DNA from: HLUCCA09 sp965277275
GTDB lineage: Bacteria; Pseudomonadota; Alphaproteobacteria; Rhodobacterales; Rhodobacteraceae
Length of the DNA: 64,000 bases
Assembly (NCBI GenBank): GCA_965277275.1
Contig: CBDICG010000002.1
Location: 1,736,001-1,800,000, forward strand
Direction: 5' to 3'
How positions within the stretch are numbered: the stretch's first letter is position 1; each line of letters starts with the position of its first letter. The notes beneath the pieces are model-generated. The model worked only from the letters and a program-made list of their open reading frames with translations. It had not been told where the DNA came from and ran no database searches. Below are positions 42,498 to 50,818 of this stretch, in pieces. A program made the translations under genes and the position numbers.

Positions 42498-43801
42498 ACG
42501 CTCCGAACTACGGTGTCAGCAGTGACGCCCTGCTGGCGCGCATGGCCGAGCTGCACACCCGCCGCATCGACCTATCGCTCGACCGCTCGTTCCGCCTCCT
42601 GGAAGACCTCGGCAATCCGCACGAGCGGACCCCGCCCGTCGTCCACATCGCCGGAACGAACGGCAAGGGCTCGACGCTCGCGATGCTGCGCGCGGGCTGC
42701 GAGGGGGCGGGAGAGCAGGTGCACACCTACACCTCGCCGCATCTTGTCCGGTTTCACGAGCGCATCGTGCTGGCCGGTCAACAGATCAGCGAGCCCGCCC
42801 TCGTGGACGTGCTCTCGCGCGCGCTGGAAGCCAATCGCGACCAGCCCATCACCCAGTTCGAGGCCAGCACATGCGCGGCGCTCATCGCCTTTGCGGAAAC
42901 GCCAGCGGACAGGCTCTTGCTGGAGGTTGGCCTCGGAGGGCGTGCGGACACCACGAACGTGGTGCAGGCCCCGGAGCTCTGCGTCATAACGCCCGTCGAC
43001 ATGGATCACCAGTCTTTCCTCGGAGAGACGCTCGCCGAAATCGCTGGCGAAAAGGCCGGCATTCTCAAGCGGGGCGTCCCCTGTGTCGTTGCCCGCCAGC
43101 GCGACGAGGCGCTCGAAGTGATCGAGGCCCGGGCCGCGCGCCTCGGCGTCGAGCTGCTTGTGTATGGTCAGCACTGGCATGTCGGCGTCGAGCACGGGCG
43201 GCTGGTCTTTCAGGACGAGCGGGGCCTCCTGGACCTTCCGTTGCCTGCCCTCGCCGGGCCCCACCAGATCGAGAACGCGGGGACGGCCCTCGCCGCCCTC
43301 CGGCACCTCGGTATGTCCGAAGCCGCGTGCACTGCCGCGCTCGCAAACGCGCACTGGCCTGCCCGGATGCAGCGGCTCGGGGACGGCCCGCTGCCCGCTC
43401 TGCTGCCGGAGGGGGAACTCTGGCTCGATGGCGGGCATAACCCCCACGCGTCGCGCGCCATGGCCGAGACCCTGCGCGCGCGGGCCGAGGCTACCCGCGA
43501 CAAGCGCCCGCTGCACCTGATCTTCGCGCTTCAGGGCGCACGCGATCCCGAGGCGGTGCTCGGGCCGTTCGCCGGGCTCGCGGATGGTCTGACGGCTGTT
43601 CCCGTCCCGGATGAACCCGCCAGTCACCCCACCGGCGCCCTGGCGACCGTTGCCGCAGCACAGGGCCTCGCCGCCGATGAGGCGGAGAACGTGCAAGACG
43701 CTCTCACGCGGATCGCGGCCATCACTCCGCGAGCGCGCGTGCTGATCTTCGGATCGCTCTTCCTCGCAGGGGCTGTCCTGAAACGGCAGGAGCAGGGATA
43801 G
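42494..43801 (+). CDS. folC: Folylpolyglutamate / dihydrofolate synthase FolC
   Basis: 435 residues; GTG at 42494 overlaps the accD stop. The P-loop HIAGTNGKGSTLAML near residues 52-66, VGLGGRADTTNVV and GLGG-type Mur-ligase motifs, DMDHQSFLGETLAEIAGEKA and the C-terminal LDGGHNPHASRAMAETL identify it. It adds glutamate to dihydropteroate and folates in the cytoplasm. Confidence 0.95.
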   Translation: MNAPNYGVSSDALLARMAELHTRRIDLSLDRSFRLLEDLGNPHERTPPVVHIAGTNGKGSTLAMLRAGCEGAGEQVHTYTSPHLVRFHERIVLAGQQISEPALVDVLSRALEANRDQPITQFEASTCAALIAFAETPADRLLLEVGLGGRADTTNVVQAPELCVITPVDMDHQSFLGETLAEIAGEKAGILKRGVPCVVARQRDEALEVIEARAARLGVELLVYGQHWHVGVEHGRLVFQDERGLLDLPLPALAGPHQIENAGTALAALRHLGMSEAACTAALANAHWPARMQRLGDGPLPALLPEGELWLDGGHNPHASRAMAETLRARAEATRDKRPLHLIFALQGARDPEAVLGPFAGLADGLTAVPVPDEPASHPTGALATVAAAQGLAADEAENVQDALTRIAAITPRARVLIFGSLFLAGAVLKRQEQG

Positions 43802-43991
43802 CGCGAAGACGTCGGCGGATCCCGGCCGAGGCGGCGTTCTGTAGCGCCCTGCGGCGAATTCCTGCCGCCCCCGGAACGGCAAACCGGCGCGCGCGCAAGG
43901 CGCAATGCGCGCGGCGTCTGACGCTGCTCCAGCGCTGAAAAGACCCGCATTCGCACAGCATTCAGGCCCCTGCCCGAATCGTCTCTTTCGA

Positions 43992-44020
43992 GAACGAATC
44001 AGTCTTTGACTGATTCGTTC
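43992..44020. promoter_or_regulatory. 13-bp inverted repeat, probable operator of the rhodanese gene
   Basis: GAACGAATCAGTC (43992-44004), TTT, GACTGATTCGTTC (44008-44020): a perfect dyad. It covers the -35 hexamer of the downstream promoter (44006-44011), so a protein bound here would block RNA polymerase. It lies in the 312-base gap between folC and the rhodanese gene; the first 190 bases of that gap (43802-43991) show nothing clear. The dyad could also serve as the folC terminator, but only TTT follows it. Confidence 0.55.
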
Positions 44021-44034
44021 TTTGACGCTACATC
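44006..44034 (+). promoter_or_regulatory. Candidate promoter of the periplasmic rhodanese gene
   Basis: -35 TTGACT (44006-44011), 17-base spacer, -10 TACATC (44029-44034); start of transcription near 44041 and a leader of about 73 bases. The -35 is embedded in the inverted repeat. The -10 hexamer is identical to that proposed for secA. Confidence 0.5.
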
Positions 44035-44113
44035 TAGTGCCATCAGTCAACCACACCCCGCCTGCCAGCGGGAATGCCGAGATCTGGTGTGCTGATTGTT
44101 GGGGGAAAGACAG

Positions 44114-44746
44114 ATGAAGCGATTCATGATCGCGGTTGGTCTCGTGGCGGGATCGGCGCTTCCAGCGGGAGCGCAGGACGTCCGGATTGCGCCAGACCTC
44201 TCCGAAAAACGTGTCGAGCTGAACGGCGAGCAGGTCGTCATCGGGCGCACACAAGATCAGTCGGCGCGACTGAGCGGTGAATTCACCAAGACCGCCCGCG
44301 CGTGCCCTCCGTTTTGCATTCACGCGATGGAAGCCGCCCCCGGTGTCGAGACAGTGGGGGAGCTTGAGCTCCTGGAATTCCTCGATACGCATGTTGCCTC
44401 CGGCGAAGGCCTCCTGATCGACAGCCGCGTGCCCGCATGGTTCGAGAAGGGAACCATCCCCGGCTCTGTGAATGTCCCGTTTTCGACGCTCGAGCCCTCG
44501 AACCCCTATCGCACCGAGATCCTCAAGGCGCTCGGGGCGCGGGAGACGGCGGTGGGGCTGGATTTCAGCGAAGCGCTCGACGTCCTGATGTTTTGCAACG
44601 GGCCCTGGTGCGATCAGTCCCCGCGCGCCATCCGCAACATGGTGGATGCGGGGTACCCAGCTGAAAAGATACGGTATTATCGCGGAGGCATGCAGCTCTG
44701 GCTGCTCCTCGGCCTGACCACTGTCACCCCGCAAACGCAGGGTTGA
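44114..44746 (+). CDS. Periplasmic rhodanese-domain protein with extended cysteine loop
   Basis: 210 residues from ATG 44114. Signal peptide MKRFMIAVGLVAGSALPAGA (cleavage near residue 20). A cysteine pair CPPFC sits near residues 64-68, before the rhodanese domain (about 85-195: LLIDSRVPAWFEKGTIPGSV, then the loop FCNGPWCDQSPRAI and RYYRGGMQLW). The loop has two cysteines (CNGPWC) instead of the usual single-cysteine six-residue loop. It may transfer sulfur or act on thiol redox in the periplasm; substrate unknown. Expression is probably controlled by the dyad at 43992. Confidence 0.85.
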   Translation: MKRFMIAVGLVAGSALPAGAQDVRIAPDLSEKRVELNGEQVVIGRTQDQSARLSGEFTKTARACPPFCIHAMEAAPGVETVGELELLEFLDTHVASGEGLLIDSRVPAWFEKGTIPGSVNVPFSTLEPSNPYRTEILKALGARETAVGLDFSEALDVLMFCNGPWCDQSPRAIRNMVDAGYPAEKIRYYRGGMQLWLLLGLTTVTPQTQG

Positions 44747-44790
44747 GCACGCTGTTCTTCCACCTGCATCACCGTCGATAGAGGTTTGAC

Positions 44791-45780
44791 ATGATCCGCT
44801 TGGTCCTGGCCACCGTGCTGCTTCTGGGTGCTGCTTACGGCATCTTCACCCTGACGGAGAGCCCGACCAGAACCGCCGGGGCGGATCTGCTCTCCGGCGC
44901 GCCGAACGACATCGTGGCACGCGCCCGCACGGCCGACCCCACCGCCCCGGCGCTCGCGGCCTCTACCGGCGATGCGAATGGCGCGATGGCATCCATGACA
45001 GCAGGTGTCGTGGCGAATATCGGGCGGGCCACCGGCGTGGCGCCGGTCCCGACCTCCCCGGCACCCGTCGCATCGGAGCTCGATGCGCTGACCCGTGCCG
45101 TACTGGCCGGGTTGGGGGCACCGGCCCAGCCCAGCGCAGCCCAGCAAACCCCTCCAGCACCGCAACCTCCCGCGACCCCGGCGCAGACTCTTTCCAATCT
45201 GGTCGATCAGGCCATGCGGGAGGGCGAGGGCGACGCGTATGTGCTGGCGATGCTCGGTGAGGCCCCTGCGGGCAGCGTGCAACCCGCCGCGTCACGGCCC
45301 GCAGCACCGGCATCGGCACCAACGCCCCAGCCAGACATCACAGCGCTCCTGGAATCGGCTCTCGCGACCGCCGGAAGCGACGCCTACCTCGATCAGGTTC
45401 TCAACGCCGCGGCTGATGCCGGGCAGATCGCCGTTCCGGCCGCCCTGCGTACGCCGGATGGGCGGATCGACACCCAAACGCTTCTCGCCGACATCCTCCA
45501 GAAGTCTTCAGGTGCGCCCTCTGAAATTCGTGCGCCATCCGCCGCGTCCGCTGGCGGTATCGACGGCGTCGAGGTCCGTGTTGTCCAGACCGCGAGCGCC
45601 ACGACGGATGCGCTCTTCTACACGGTGCAGCCCGGAGACAGCCTCGGCGCGATTGCACAGCGCTTTTATGGGGATGCGTCGCTCTACCAGGCCATCTTCG
45701 AGGCCAATCGCCGGATCCTGTCCACCCCGGATCGCATCCGCGTGGGCCAGCGACTGATCCTTCCGGACAACAGCACGTAG
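44791..45780 (+). CDS. LysM-domain membrane-anchored protein
   Basis: 329 residues. One N-terminal membrane helix or uncleaved signal (MIRLVLATVLLLGAAYGIF) is followed by about 220 residues rich in Ala/Pro/Thr and low in complexity, and a C-terminal LysM domain at about 270-325 (FYTVQPGDSLGAIAQRFYGD ... RIRVGQRLILPDN), which binds peptidoglycan. Other functions are not evident. It starts 44 bases after the rhodanese gene, so they may share a transcript. Confidence 0.85.
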   Translation: MIRLVLATVLLLGAAYGIFTLTESPTRTAGADLLSGAPNDIVARARTADPTAPALAASTGDANGAMASMTAGVVANIGRATGVAPVPTSPAPVASELDALTRAVLAGLGAPAQPSAAQQTPPAPQPPATPAQTLSNLVDQAMREGEGDAYVLAMLGEAPAGSVQPAASRPAAPASAPTPQPDITALLESALATAGSDAYLDQVLNAAADAGQIAVPAALRTPDGRIDTQTLLADILQKSSGAPSEIRAPSAASAGGIDGVEVRVVQTASATTDALFYTVQPGDSLGAIAQRFYGDASLYQAIFEANRRILSTPDRIRVGQRLILPDNST

Positions 45781-45840
45781 CACGAGTTCCTCGTCGGGCG
45801 TCACTGCGGCACCCCCCACCTCGCCGCTGACACCCCGGAA

Positions 45841-45876
45841 GCGCCCGCCCTTCCCCAAGGGGCGGGCGCACTTTCT
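45841..45876 (+). terminator. Terminator after the LysM gene
   Basis: Ten-base stem GCGCCCGCCC / GGGCGGGCGC (45841-45850, 45860-45869) with a nine-base loop, then ACTTTCTTA. It lies in the 190-base gap between convergent genes, 60 bases after the LysM stop. Confidence 0.6.
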
Positions 45877-45970
45877 TACAAAGCGGCGCACGCGTTGGAA
45901 GCCGGGTGACCTACGTCAGATTGGGCTGCGGGGATCAGTACGGAGCGCTGGAAGGGCAAGGAAGTGCGGG

Positions 45971-47071
45971 TCAGCGCGTGCCCCAGCCCTCGGCTTGCAT
46001 CTCTCGCAGGCGGCTCGCGGTGCGCTCGAATTCGAAACTCCCTTCGCCCTCGATATAGAGGAACTCGGGCTCCGCCGCGGCCGAACAGATCAAGCGCACA
46101 TGCGCCTCGTAGAGCGCGTCGATCAGCGTCACGAAGCGGCGCGCTTCGTTGAAATTGCTGCGCCCCAACTGGGGGACGTCAGTCAGGACAAGCACCCGCA
46201 CGGCATCCGCGATCGCAAGGTAATCCGCCGGGCCAAGAGCGTGACCGCAGAGATCGAAGAACCCCGCCCGCGCGACCCCGTTGCGAAACGCCGGAAGCTC
46301 CACATCGCGCCCCTGTACCCGCAGGATCAGCGGGTGTGCCTCGCCGTCGCACAGATCCTCCCAGAGCGCATTGATCGCGGATCGGGCCTCGTGATTGTTC
46401 GGCGTGAAGTAGACAGGGGATCCGGTGAGCCGCCCCTGACGATAATCCTGCGCGGCCACAAGCTCATGCACTGGCATGTGTGCCTCGATGAGCGCGATGA
46501 AGGGCAGGAAGATCTCGCGATTGAGACCGTCCTTGTAGAGGTCCCGTGGCGGGCGGTTCGACGTGGTGACAACCGTGACGCCAGCCGCGAACATCTTGTC
46601 AAAAAGCCGCCCGACGATCATCGCGTCGGCCACGTCGGTGATCTGCATCTCGTCGAAGCAGAGCAGATCGACATGGGCTATGATGTCTTCCGCGACCGGC
46701 AGGATCGCGTCATCGACGCCGGTCTTTCGGGCCTCATGGAGGGCGGCGTGCACCTCTTGCATGAACGCGTGAAAATGAACCCGGCGTTTGCGCTCGATCG
46801 GCGCCGCGCCAAAGAAGAGATCCATCAGCATGGATTTCCCACGTCCGACCCCGCCCCACATGTAGAGGCCGTCGATCCGCTCGGGCTCCGGCGCCTTGCC
46901 AAAGAACCCCTTCAAGCCGCCACGCCTGGGTGCTGGTTGCTGCAAAAGCGCCGTGCGGATCCGCTCCAGCTTTTCGGCAGCCGCTTCCTGCGCGGGATCG
47001 GGATGAAGCACGCCCTGCGCGATCCTCTCGGCGAGGATGGCTTGCATCGTCTGACCGGGCACGTCCGTCAT
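45971..47071 (-). CDS. zapE: Cell division ATPase ZapE (AFG1/LACE1 family)
   Basis: 366 residues. Walker A WGGVGRGKSMLMDLFF at about 72-87, Walker B LLCFDEMQITDVADAMIVGR and VVTTSNRPPRDLYKDGLNRE identify the AFG1-like family; in Escherichia coli ZapE acts at the division ring under stress, while mitochondrial homologues help respiratory-chain quality control. It is divergent from the hybrid kinase gene. Confidence 0.93.
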   Translation of the reverse strand: MTDVPGQTMQAILAERIAQGVLHPDPAQEAAAEKLERIRTALLQQPAPRRGGLKGFFGKAPEPERIDGLYMWGGVGRGKSMLMDLFFGAAPIERKRRVHFHAFMQEVHAALHEARKTGVDDAILPVAEDIIAHVDLLCFDEMQITDVADAMIVGRLFDKMFAAGVTVVTTSNRPPRDLYKDGLNREIFLPFIALIEAHMPVHELVAAQDYRQGRLTGSPVYFTPNNHEARSAINALWEDLCDGEAHPLILRVQGRDVELPAFRNGVARAGFFDLCGHALGPADYLAIADAVRVLVLTDVPQLGRSNFNEARRFVTLIDALYEAHVRLICSAAAEPEFLYIEGEGSFEFERTASRLREMQAEGWGTR

Positions 47072-47222
47072 GCGTCCGGTCTAGGATGCGGGCGCGCGGA
47101 TGGAAAGGTGCCCGGGCTGCGGCGTCTTCGGCACGGAGTTTGCGGGCCTTAAGGCTCTGTTCAGGGAAAGCTCGCTAGATTGCGCCCGTGCGATCCACCC
47201 CGAGCGCAGGAGTCCCGACTCA

Positions 47223-49886
47223 ATGGATCTGACCGATAGGCTCGCCACCGAGCGAAGGGGGCGCCTGGCCGCAGAACGCTTGTTGGAACTCAAGAGCAGG
47301 GAGCTCTTCGAGGCCAATCGCAAGCTGTCGCTTCATGCCAAATCGCTCTCGGGGCAGATCATCGAGCAGCGCGGCGAAACCAAGCGCCTCAAGGAGCATA
47401 CCGCGCAAGTCACCGCGGATCTGCAGCGCGCCGAAGAACATGTCGAAGTGATCGAGCGGCGGCTGTGGGACTCCGTCGAGACGATCACGGACGGCTTCGC
47501 TGTCTTCGACTCGCAGGATCGGCTGGTCGCGGCGAACACCGCATGGCTTTCGATCTTCAACTACTCGCCAGAGATCGGCCCGGGTACGCTCTATCTGGAG
47601 CTTTTGCGCATCGCCGTCGAGGGCCAGCACGTCGACCTGCAAGGCAGCGATGCGGGCGTTTGGATCGGAGCGATGCTGGAGCGTTGGGATGCAGCCGCCC
47701 CTATCCCGGCCCATGAAGTGCGGCTGACATCCGGCGCCTGGTACCGCTTCGTCGACAGACGCGCGCGCGACGGCGACATGGTGTGCATCGCGCAGAACAT
47801 CACCGCGATGAAAAAGCGCGAGGAAGAACTCGAAGAGGCGCGCCACCGCGCCGAGGCCGCGAACCGCGCCAAATCCGCATTCCTCGCCAATATGAGCCAC
47901 GAGCTGCGCACCCCGATGAATGGCGTCGTCGCCATGGCGGAGATGCTGCTCGAAACGGAGATGGACGACGAGCCACGCCTCTATGTCTCCACCATCAAGT
48001 CCTCGGGCGAGGCGCTGCTCGATATCATCAACCACGTGCTGGATTTCTCGAAGATGGAAGCGGAGCGCATGGTCTTGCGCCCGGAGCCCTTCGATCTGGA
48101 GCGCCTGCTGCACGAGGTCGTTACCCTCCTCGGCCCGACCGCGCGGGACAAGCAGCTCGGCCTGCATATCGATTACGATCTCTTTTCGCCCACGCAGCTT
48201 GTCGGCGACGCGATGCGCATTCGGCAGATCCTGATCAATCTGGTGGGCAATGCCGTCAAGTTCACCAAGGAAGGCCACGTACTGATCGGCGTGCTCTGCC
48301 ACGAAGACGGGCCAGACAACTGGGCTGTTACGATCACCGTTGAGGACACCGGGATCGGTATCCCCGAGGAAATGCAGGATCATATCTTCGGCTCCTTTGC
48401 GCAGGTTGAAAGCGAGAAGAACCGCGCCTTCGAGGGCACTGGCCTCGGCCTCGCGATCACGCGCGAGCTCGTGCAGCTGATGGGCGGGGAGATCTGGGTC
48501 GAATCCGAGCCGGAAGAAGGCGCCTGCTTCGGATTTCGCATCACCTTGCCATCTGCGGAATCGGCGACCCGGCTGCTCCCGCGGGTCGACACCACGATCG
48601 GCCGCGCAATGGTTGTAGCGCCCGAGGGGTACGAATCGTCGATCCTTGTCCGACAGCTGGGTCAACTGGGCCTCGAGGTTGCGTTTGCGTCCTCCGGCAG
48701 CGACGCTCTCGCGTTGGCGCGCGCGCAACCGCCGGTGCAGATCACTGTCATCGACGATCTGCTCTCTGACACCACGGCACCAGAGCTGGCTAGCGCGCTC
48801 GAATCGGCGAGCTGCCTGTCCGCGCGCCTCCTCGTATGCGGCTCCGGGCAAGCCGCCGCACTCATGGAGGGCGACGACAAGGACGGCGGGACGCAACTGC
48901 CCGCCGGTATCCACGGCATTCTCACCCGGCCCATGCTGCGCAGCGACCTCTTCGAGGCGATTGCGAGCATTTCCGACATGGTCACAACGCCCGGACAAGA
49001 GGGCCGGCCCGACGCGCCGGAAGCAATCGGGCCTTCGGCGGGAGAGAACGCGCCTGAAACCACTCGGAACGAGGCCCCAAGTCGCGAAACAGAGCAGCTG
49101 ACCGGCGCCCCGCCCATCCCGGACACCGGCCTGTACGAGTTGCCACCGGAAGCCGCGCAGCCGGACGCGATCGAACCGGCGCCGCAGCCCCCCTCATCCG
49201 GGGTGGATGCGACGCCCTTGCCTGAAGATCCACCGTCACCCACCGTCGAGGCGCATGGCGATCTGAAAAAAACATCGCAGATCACCGCCGGGGAGGAGCT
49301 CTACCCCGCCGAACCACCTGCCACACCTTCCATACACACCGCGGAAAATGTCGAGGCGCTCCCCCTGGGCCGTTCGGACGACGAGAGCATGCCGCCCAAA
49401 CCGCCAGAGCCACATCCGAGCGACGTTGGTCTCGCTCCGGTCCCTGAGCCCGAAACAGCACGGCGCATGCGGATCCTCGCCGCAGAGGACAACAAGACCA
49501 ACCGCTTCGTCCTCGAAAAGCTGTTGGGTCGACTGGATATCGACCTCAAATTCGCCGTGGACGGGCAGGAAGCCGTGGAGATGTACGGCAACTTCGAGCC
49601 CGATCTCGTCCTGATGGACATCTCGATGCCGCGGCTCGACGGAAAGGACGCGGCCCGCGCTATCCGGGCACACGAGACGGACGCCGCAGCCGGTGAAGGC
49701 ACCCATGTCCCGATCGTTGCCATGACCGCCCATGCTCTCGACGGCGACAAGGAGGAGATCCTCGCCAGCGGAATAGACCGCTACATGACCAAACCTCTCA
49801 AACGCACCCAGGTCACCGCCCACATCATGGAGTACTGCCCCGCCGAATGTCGCCCCCCGATGGTGGAGGAAGCCGCCGCAGGTTAG
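47223..49886 (+). CDS. Hybrid sensor histidine kinase with C-terminal receiver
   Basis: 887 residues from ATG 47223, downstream of an AGGAG site; the open frame further upstream is unlikely. Domains: N-terminal coiled coil (about 1-82), PAS (about 83-195), HisKA with the phospho-acceptor His226 in NMSHELRTPMNGVV, HATPase (N-box NLVGNAVKFTKEG, G-boxes EDTGIGIP and GTGLGLA), a degenerate receiver-like segment (about 462-580) lacking the N-terminal acidic pair, a Pro/Glu-rich linker of about 150 residues, and a complete receiver from about 747 (AAEDNK, Asp799 in LVLMDISMP, Lys857 in TKPL). No membrane helix is seen, so it senses a cytoplasmic signal. A separate phosphotransfer protein would be needed. 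Confidence 0.92.
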   Translation: MDLTDRLATERRGRLAAERLLELKSRELFEANRKLSLHAKSLSGQIIEQRGETKRLKEHTAQVTADLQRAEEHVEVIERRLWDSVETITDGFAVFDSQDRLVAANTAWLSIFNYSPEIGPGTLYLELLRIAVEGQHVDLQGSDAGVWIGAMLERWDAAAPIPAHEVRLTSGAWYRFVDRRARDGDMVCIAQNITAMKKREEELEEARHRAEAANRAKSAFLANMSHELRTPMNGVVAMAEMLLETEMDDEPRLYVSTIKSSGEALLDIINHVLDFSKMEAERMVLRPEPFDLERLLHEVVTLLGPTARDKQLGLHIDYDLFSPTQLVGDAMRIRQILINLVGNAVKFTKEGHVLIGVLCHEDGPDNWAVTITVEDTGIGIPEEMQDHIFGSFAQVESEKNRAFEGTGLGLAITRELVQLMGGEIWVESEPEEGACFGFRITLPSAESATRLLPRVDTTIGRAMVVAPEGYESSILVRQLGQLGLEVAFASSGSDALALARAQPPVQITVIDDLLSDTTAPELASALESASCLSARLLVCGSGQAAALMEGDDKDGGTQLPAGIHGILTRPMLRSDLFEAIASISDMVTTPGQEGRPDAPEAIGPSAGENAPETTRNEAPSRETEQLTGAPPIPDTGLYELPPEAAQPDAIEPAPQPPSSGVDATPLPEDPPSPTVEAHGDLKKTSQITAGEELYPAEPPATPSIHTAENVEALPLGRSDDESMPPKPPEPHPSDVGLAPVPEPETARRMRILAAEDNKTNRFVLEKLLGRLDIDLKFAVDGQEAVEMYGNFEPDLVLMDISMPRLDGKDAARAIRAHETDAAAGEGTHVPIVAMTAHALDGDKEEILASGIDRYMTKPLKRTQVTAHIMEYCPAECRPPMVEEAAAG

Positions 49887-49964
49887 GCCTGCGACAGCGC
49901 CCACGCGCCCTGCATCGCCAAAGGCACGCGCCACGTTGGGCACCGGGCGGTCGCGCCCCGCACA

Positions 49965-50753
49965 TCAGGCCGCCTGTTGCGCCGCCTCCGCGCTACGCAA
50001 GAACACGGGCCGGTCCGGAGCGGACAAGTCCGGCGCATGGGCGTAGCCACCGGCATCAAACGCCAAAAGGTCATCTGGATCCCGCAACCGGCGTTCAACG
50101 ATGTAGCGCGCCATCGCACCGCGCGCCTTCTTGGCAAAAAAACTCACGATCTTCGGACCACCGGGCTTCTCTTCCATAAAGACCGGTGTCACCACCGGCA
50201 GATCAAGAGCTGCCACATCAACCGCACCAAAGTATTCCTGGCTCGCGCAATTGACGAGGGCCCCCGCACCCGTAGCGGCCGCCTGCGCCTGCAGCGCTCT
50301 GGCGATCCGATCACCCCAATACCGATAGAGATCCGGGCCCTTCCGCGTCTTCAGTCGTGATCCCATCTCGAGGCGATAGGGTTGAATGGCATCCAGCGGG
50401 CGAAGCAAACCGTAGAGCCCCGACAGGATGCGCAGGTGGTCTTGCGCCCAAAGCAGGGTGTCGGCGTCGAGCGTTTTCGCTTCCAGCCCGGCGTAGGTGT
50501 CGCCGGCAAACGCGCGGGCGGCCGGGCGCGTGGTATCGGCGTCGGGCTCGGGTGAGAAGGCGGCGAACCGCTCCTTGTTGAGTTTCGCAAGATCCGGAGA
50601 GATATCCATCAGCTTCTGCAGCTGCGGCTTCGACAATCGCCCCGCCGCCTTCGCCAGCTTGATCGCATCGTCCTGAAAGGCGGGGTGCGTCGGGGTCAGG
50701 CCGTCGACCTCGGACCAGTCCAGACGTTTGGCAGGGGAAATAACGACAAGCAT
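49965..50753 (-). CDS. yaaA: Peroxide stress protein YaaA
   Basis: 262 residues from ATG 50753 (MLVVISPAKRLDWSE, the family opening). Other family blocks: KLNKERFAAFSPE, YAGLEAKTLDADTLLWAQDH, LSGLYGLLRPLDAIQPYRLE and NCASQEYFGAV. In Escherichia coli YaaA limits free iron during peroxide stress and binds DNA. It lies 65 bases after recQ on the same strand. Confidence 0.93.
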   Translation of the reverse strand: MLVVISPAKRLDWSEVDGLTPTHPAFQDDAIKLAKAAGRLSKPQLQKLMDISPDLAKLNKERFAAFSPEPDADTTRPAARAFAGDTYAGLEAKTLDADTLLWAQDHLRILSGLYGLLRPLDAIQPYRLEMGSRLKTRKGPDLYRYWGDRIARALQAQAAATGAGALVNCASQEYFGAVDVAALDLPVVTPVFMEEKPGGPKIVSFFAKKARGAMARYIVERRLRDPDDLLAFDAGGYAHAPDLSAPDRPVFLRSAEAAQQAA

Positions 50754-50818
50754 GGGCGCCTCCTTCACGCGCAAGATATGCGCATTGGAGCCCAGGTCCA
50801 CCCCCAGGTGTGCTGCTG

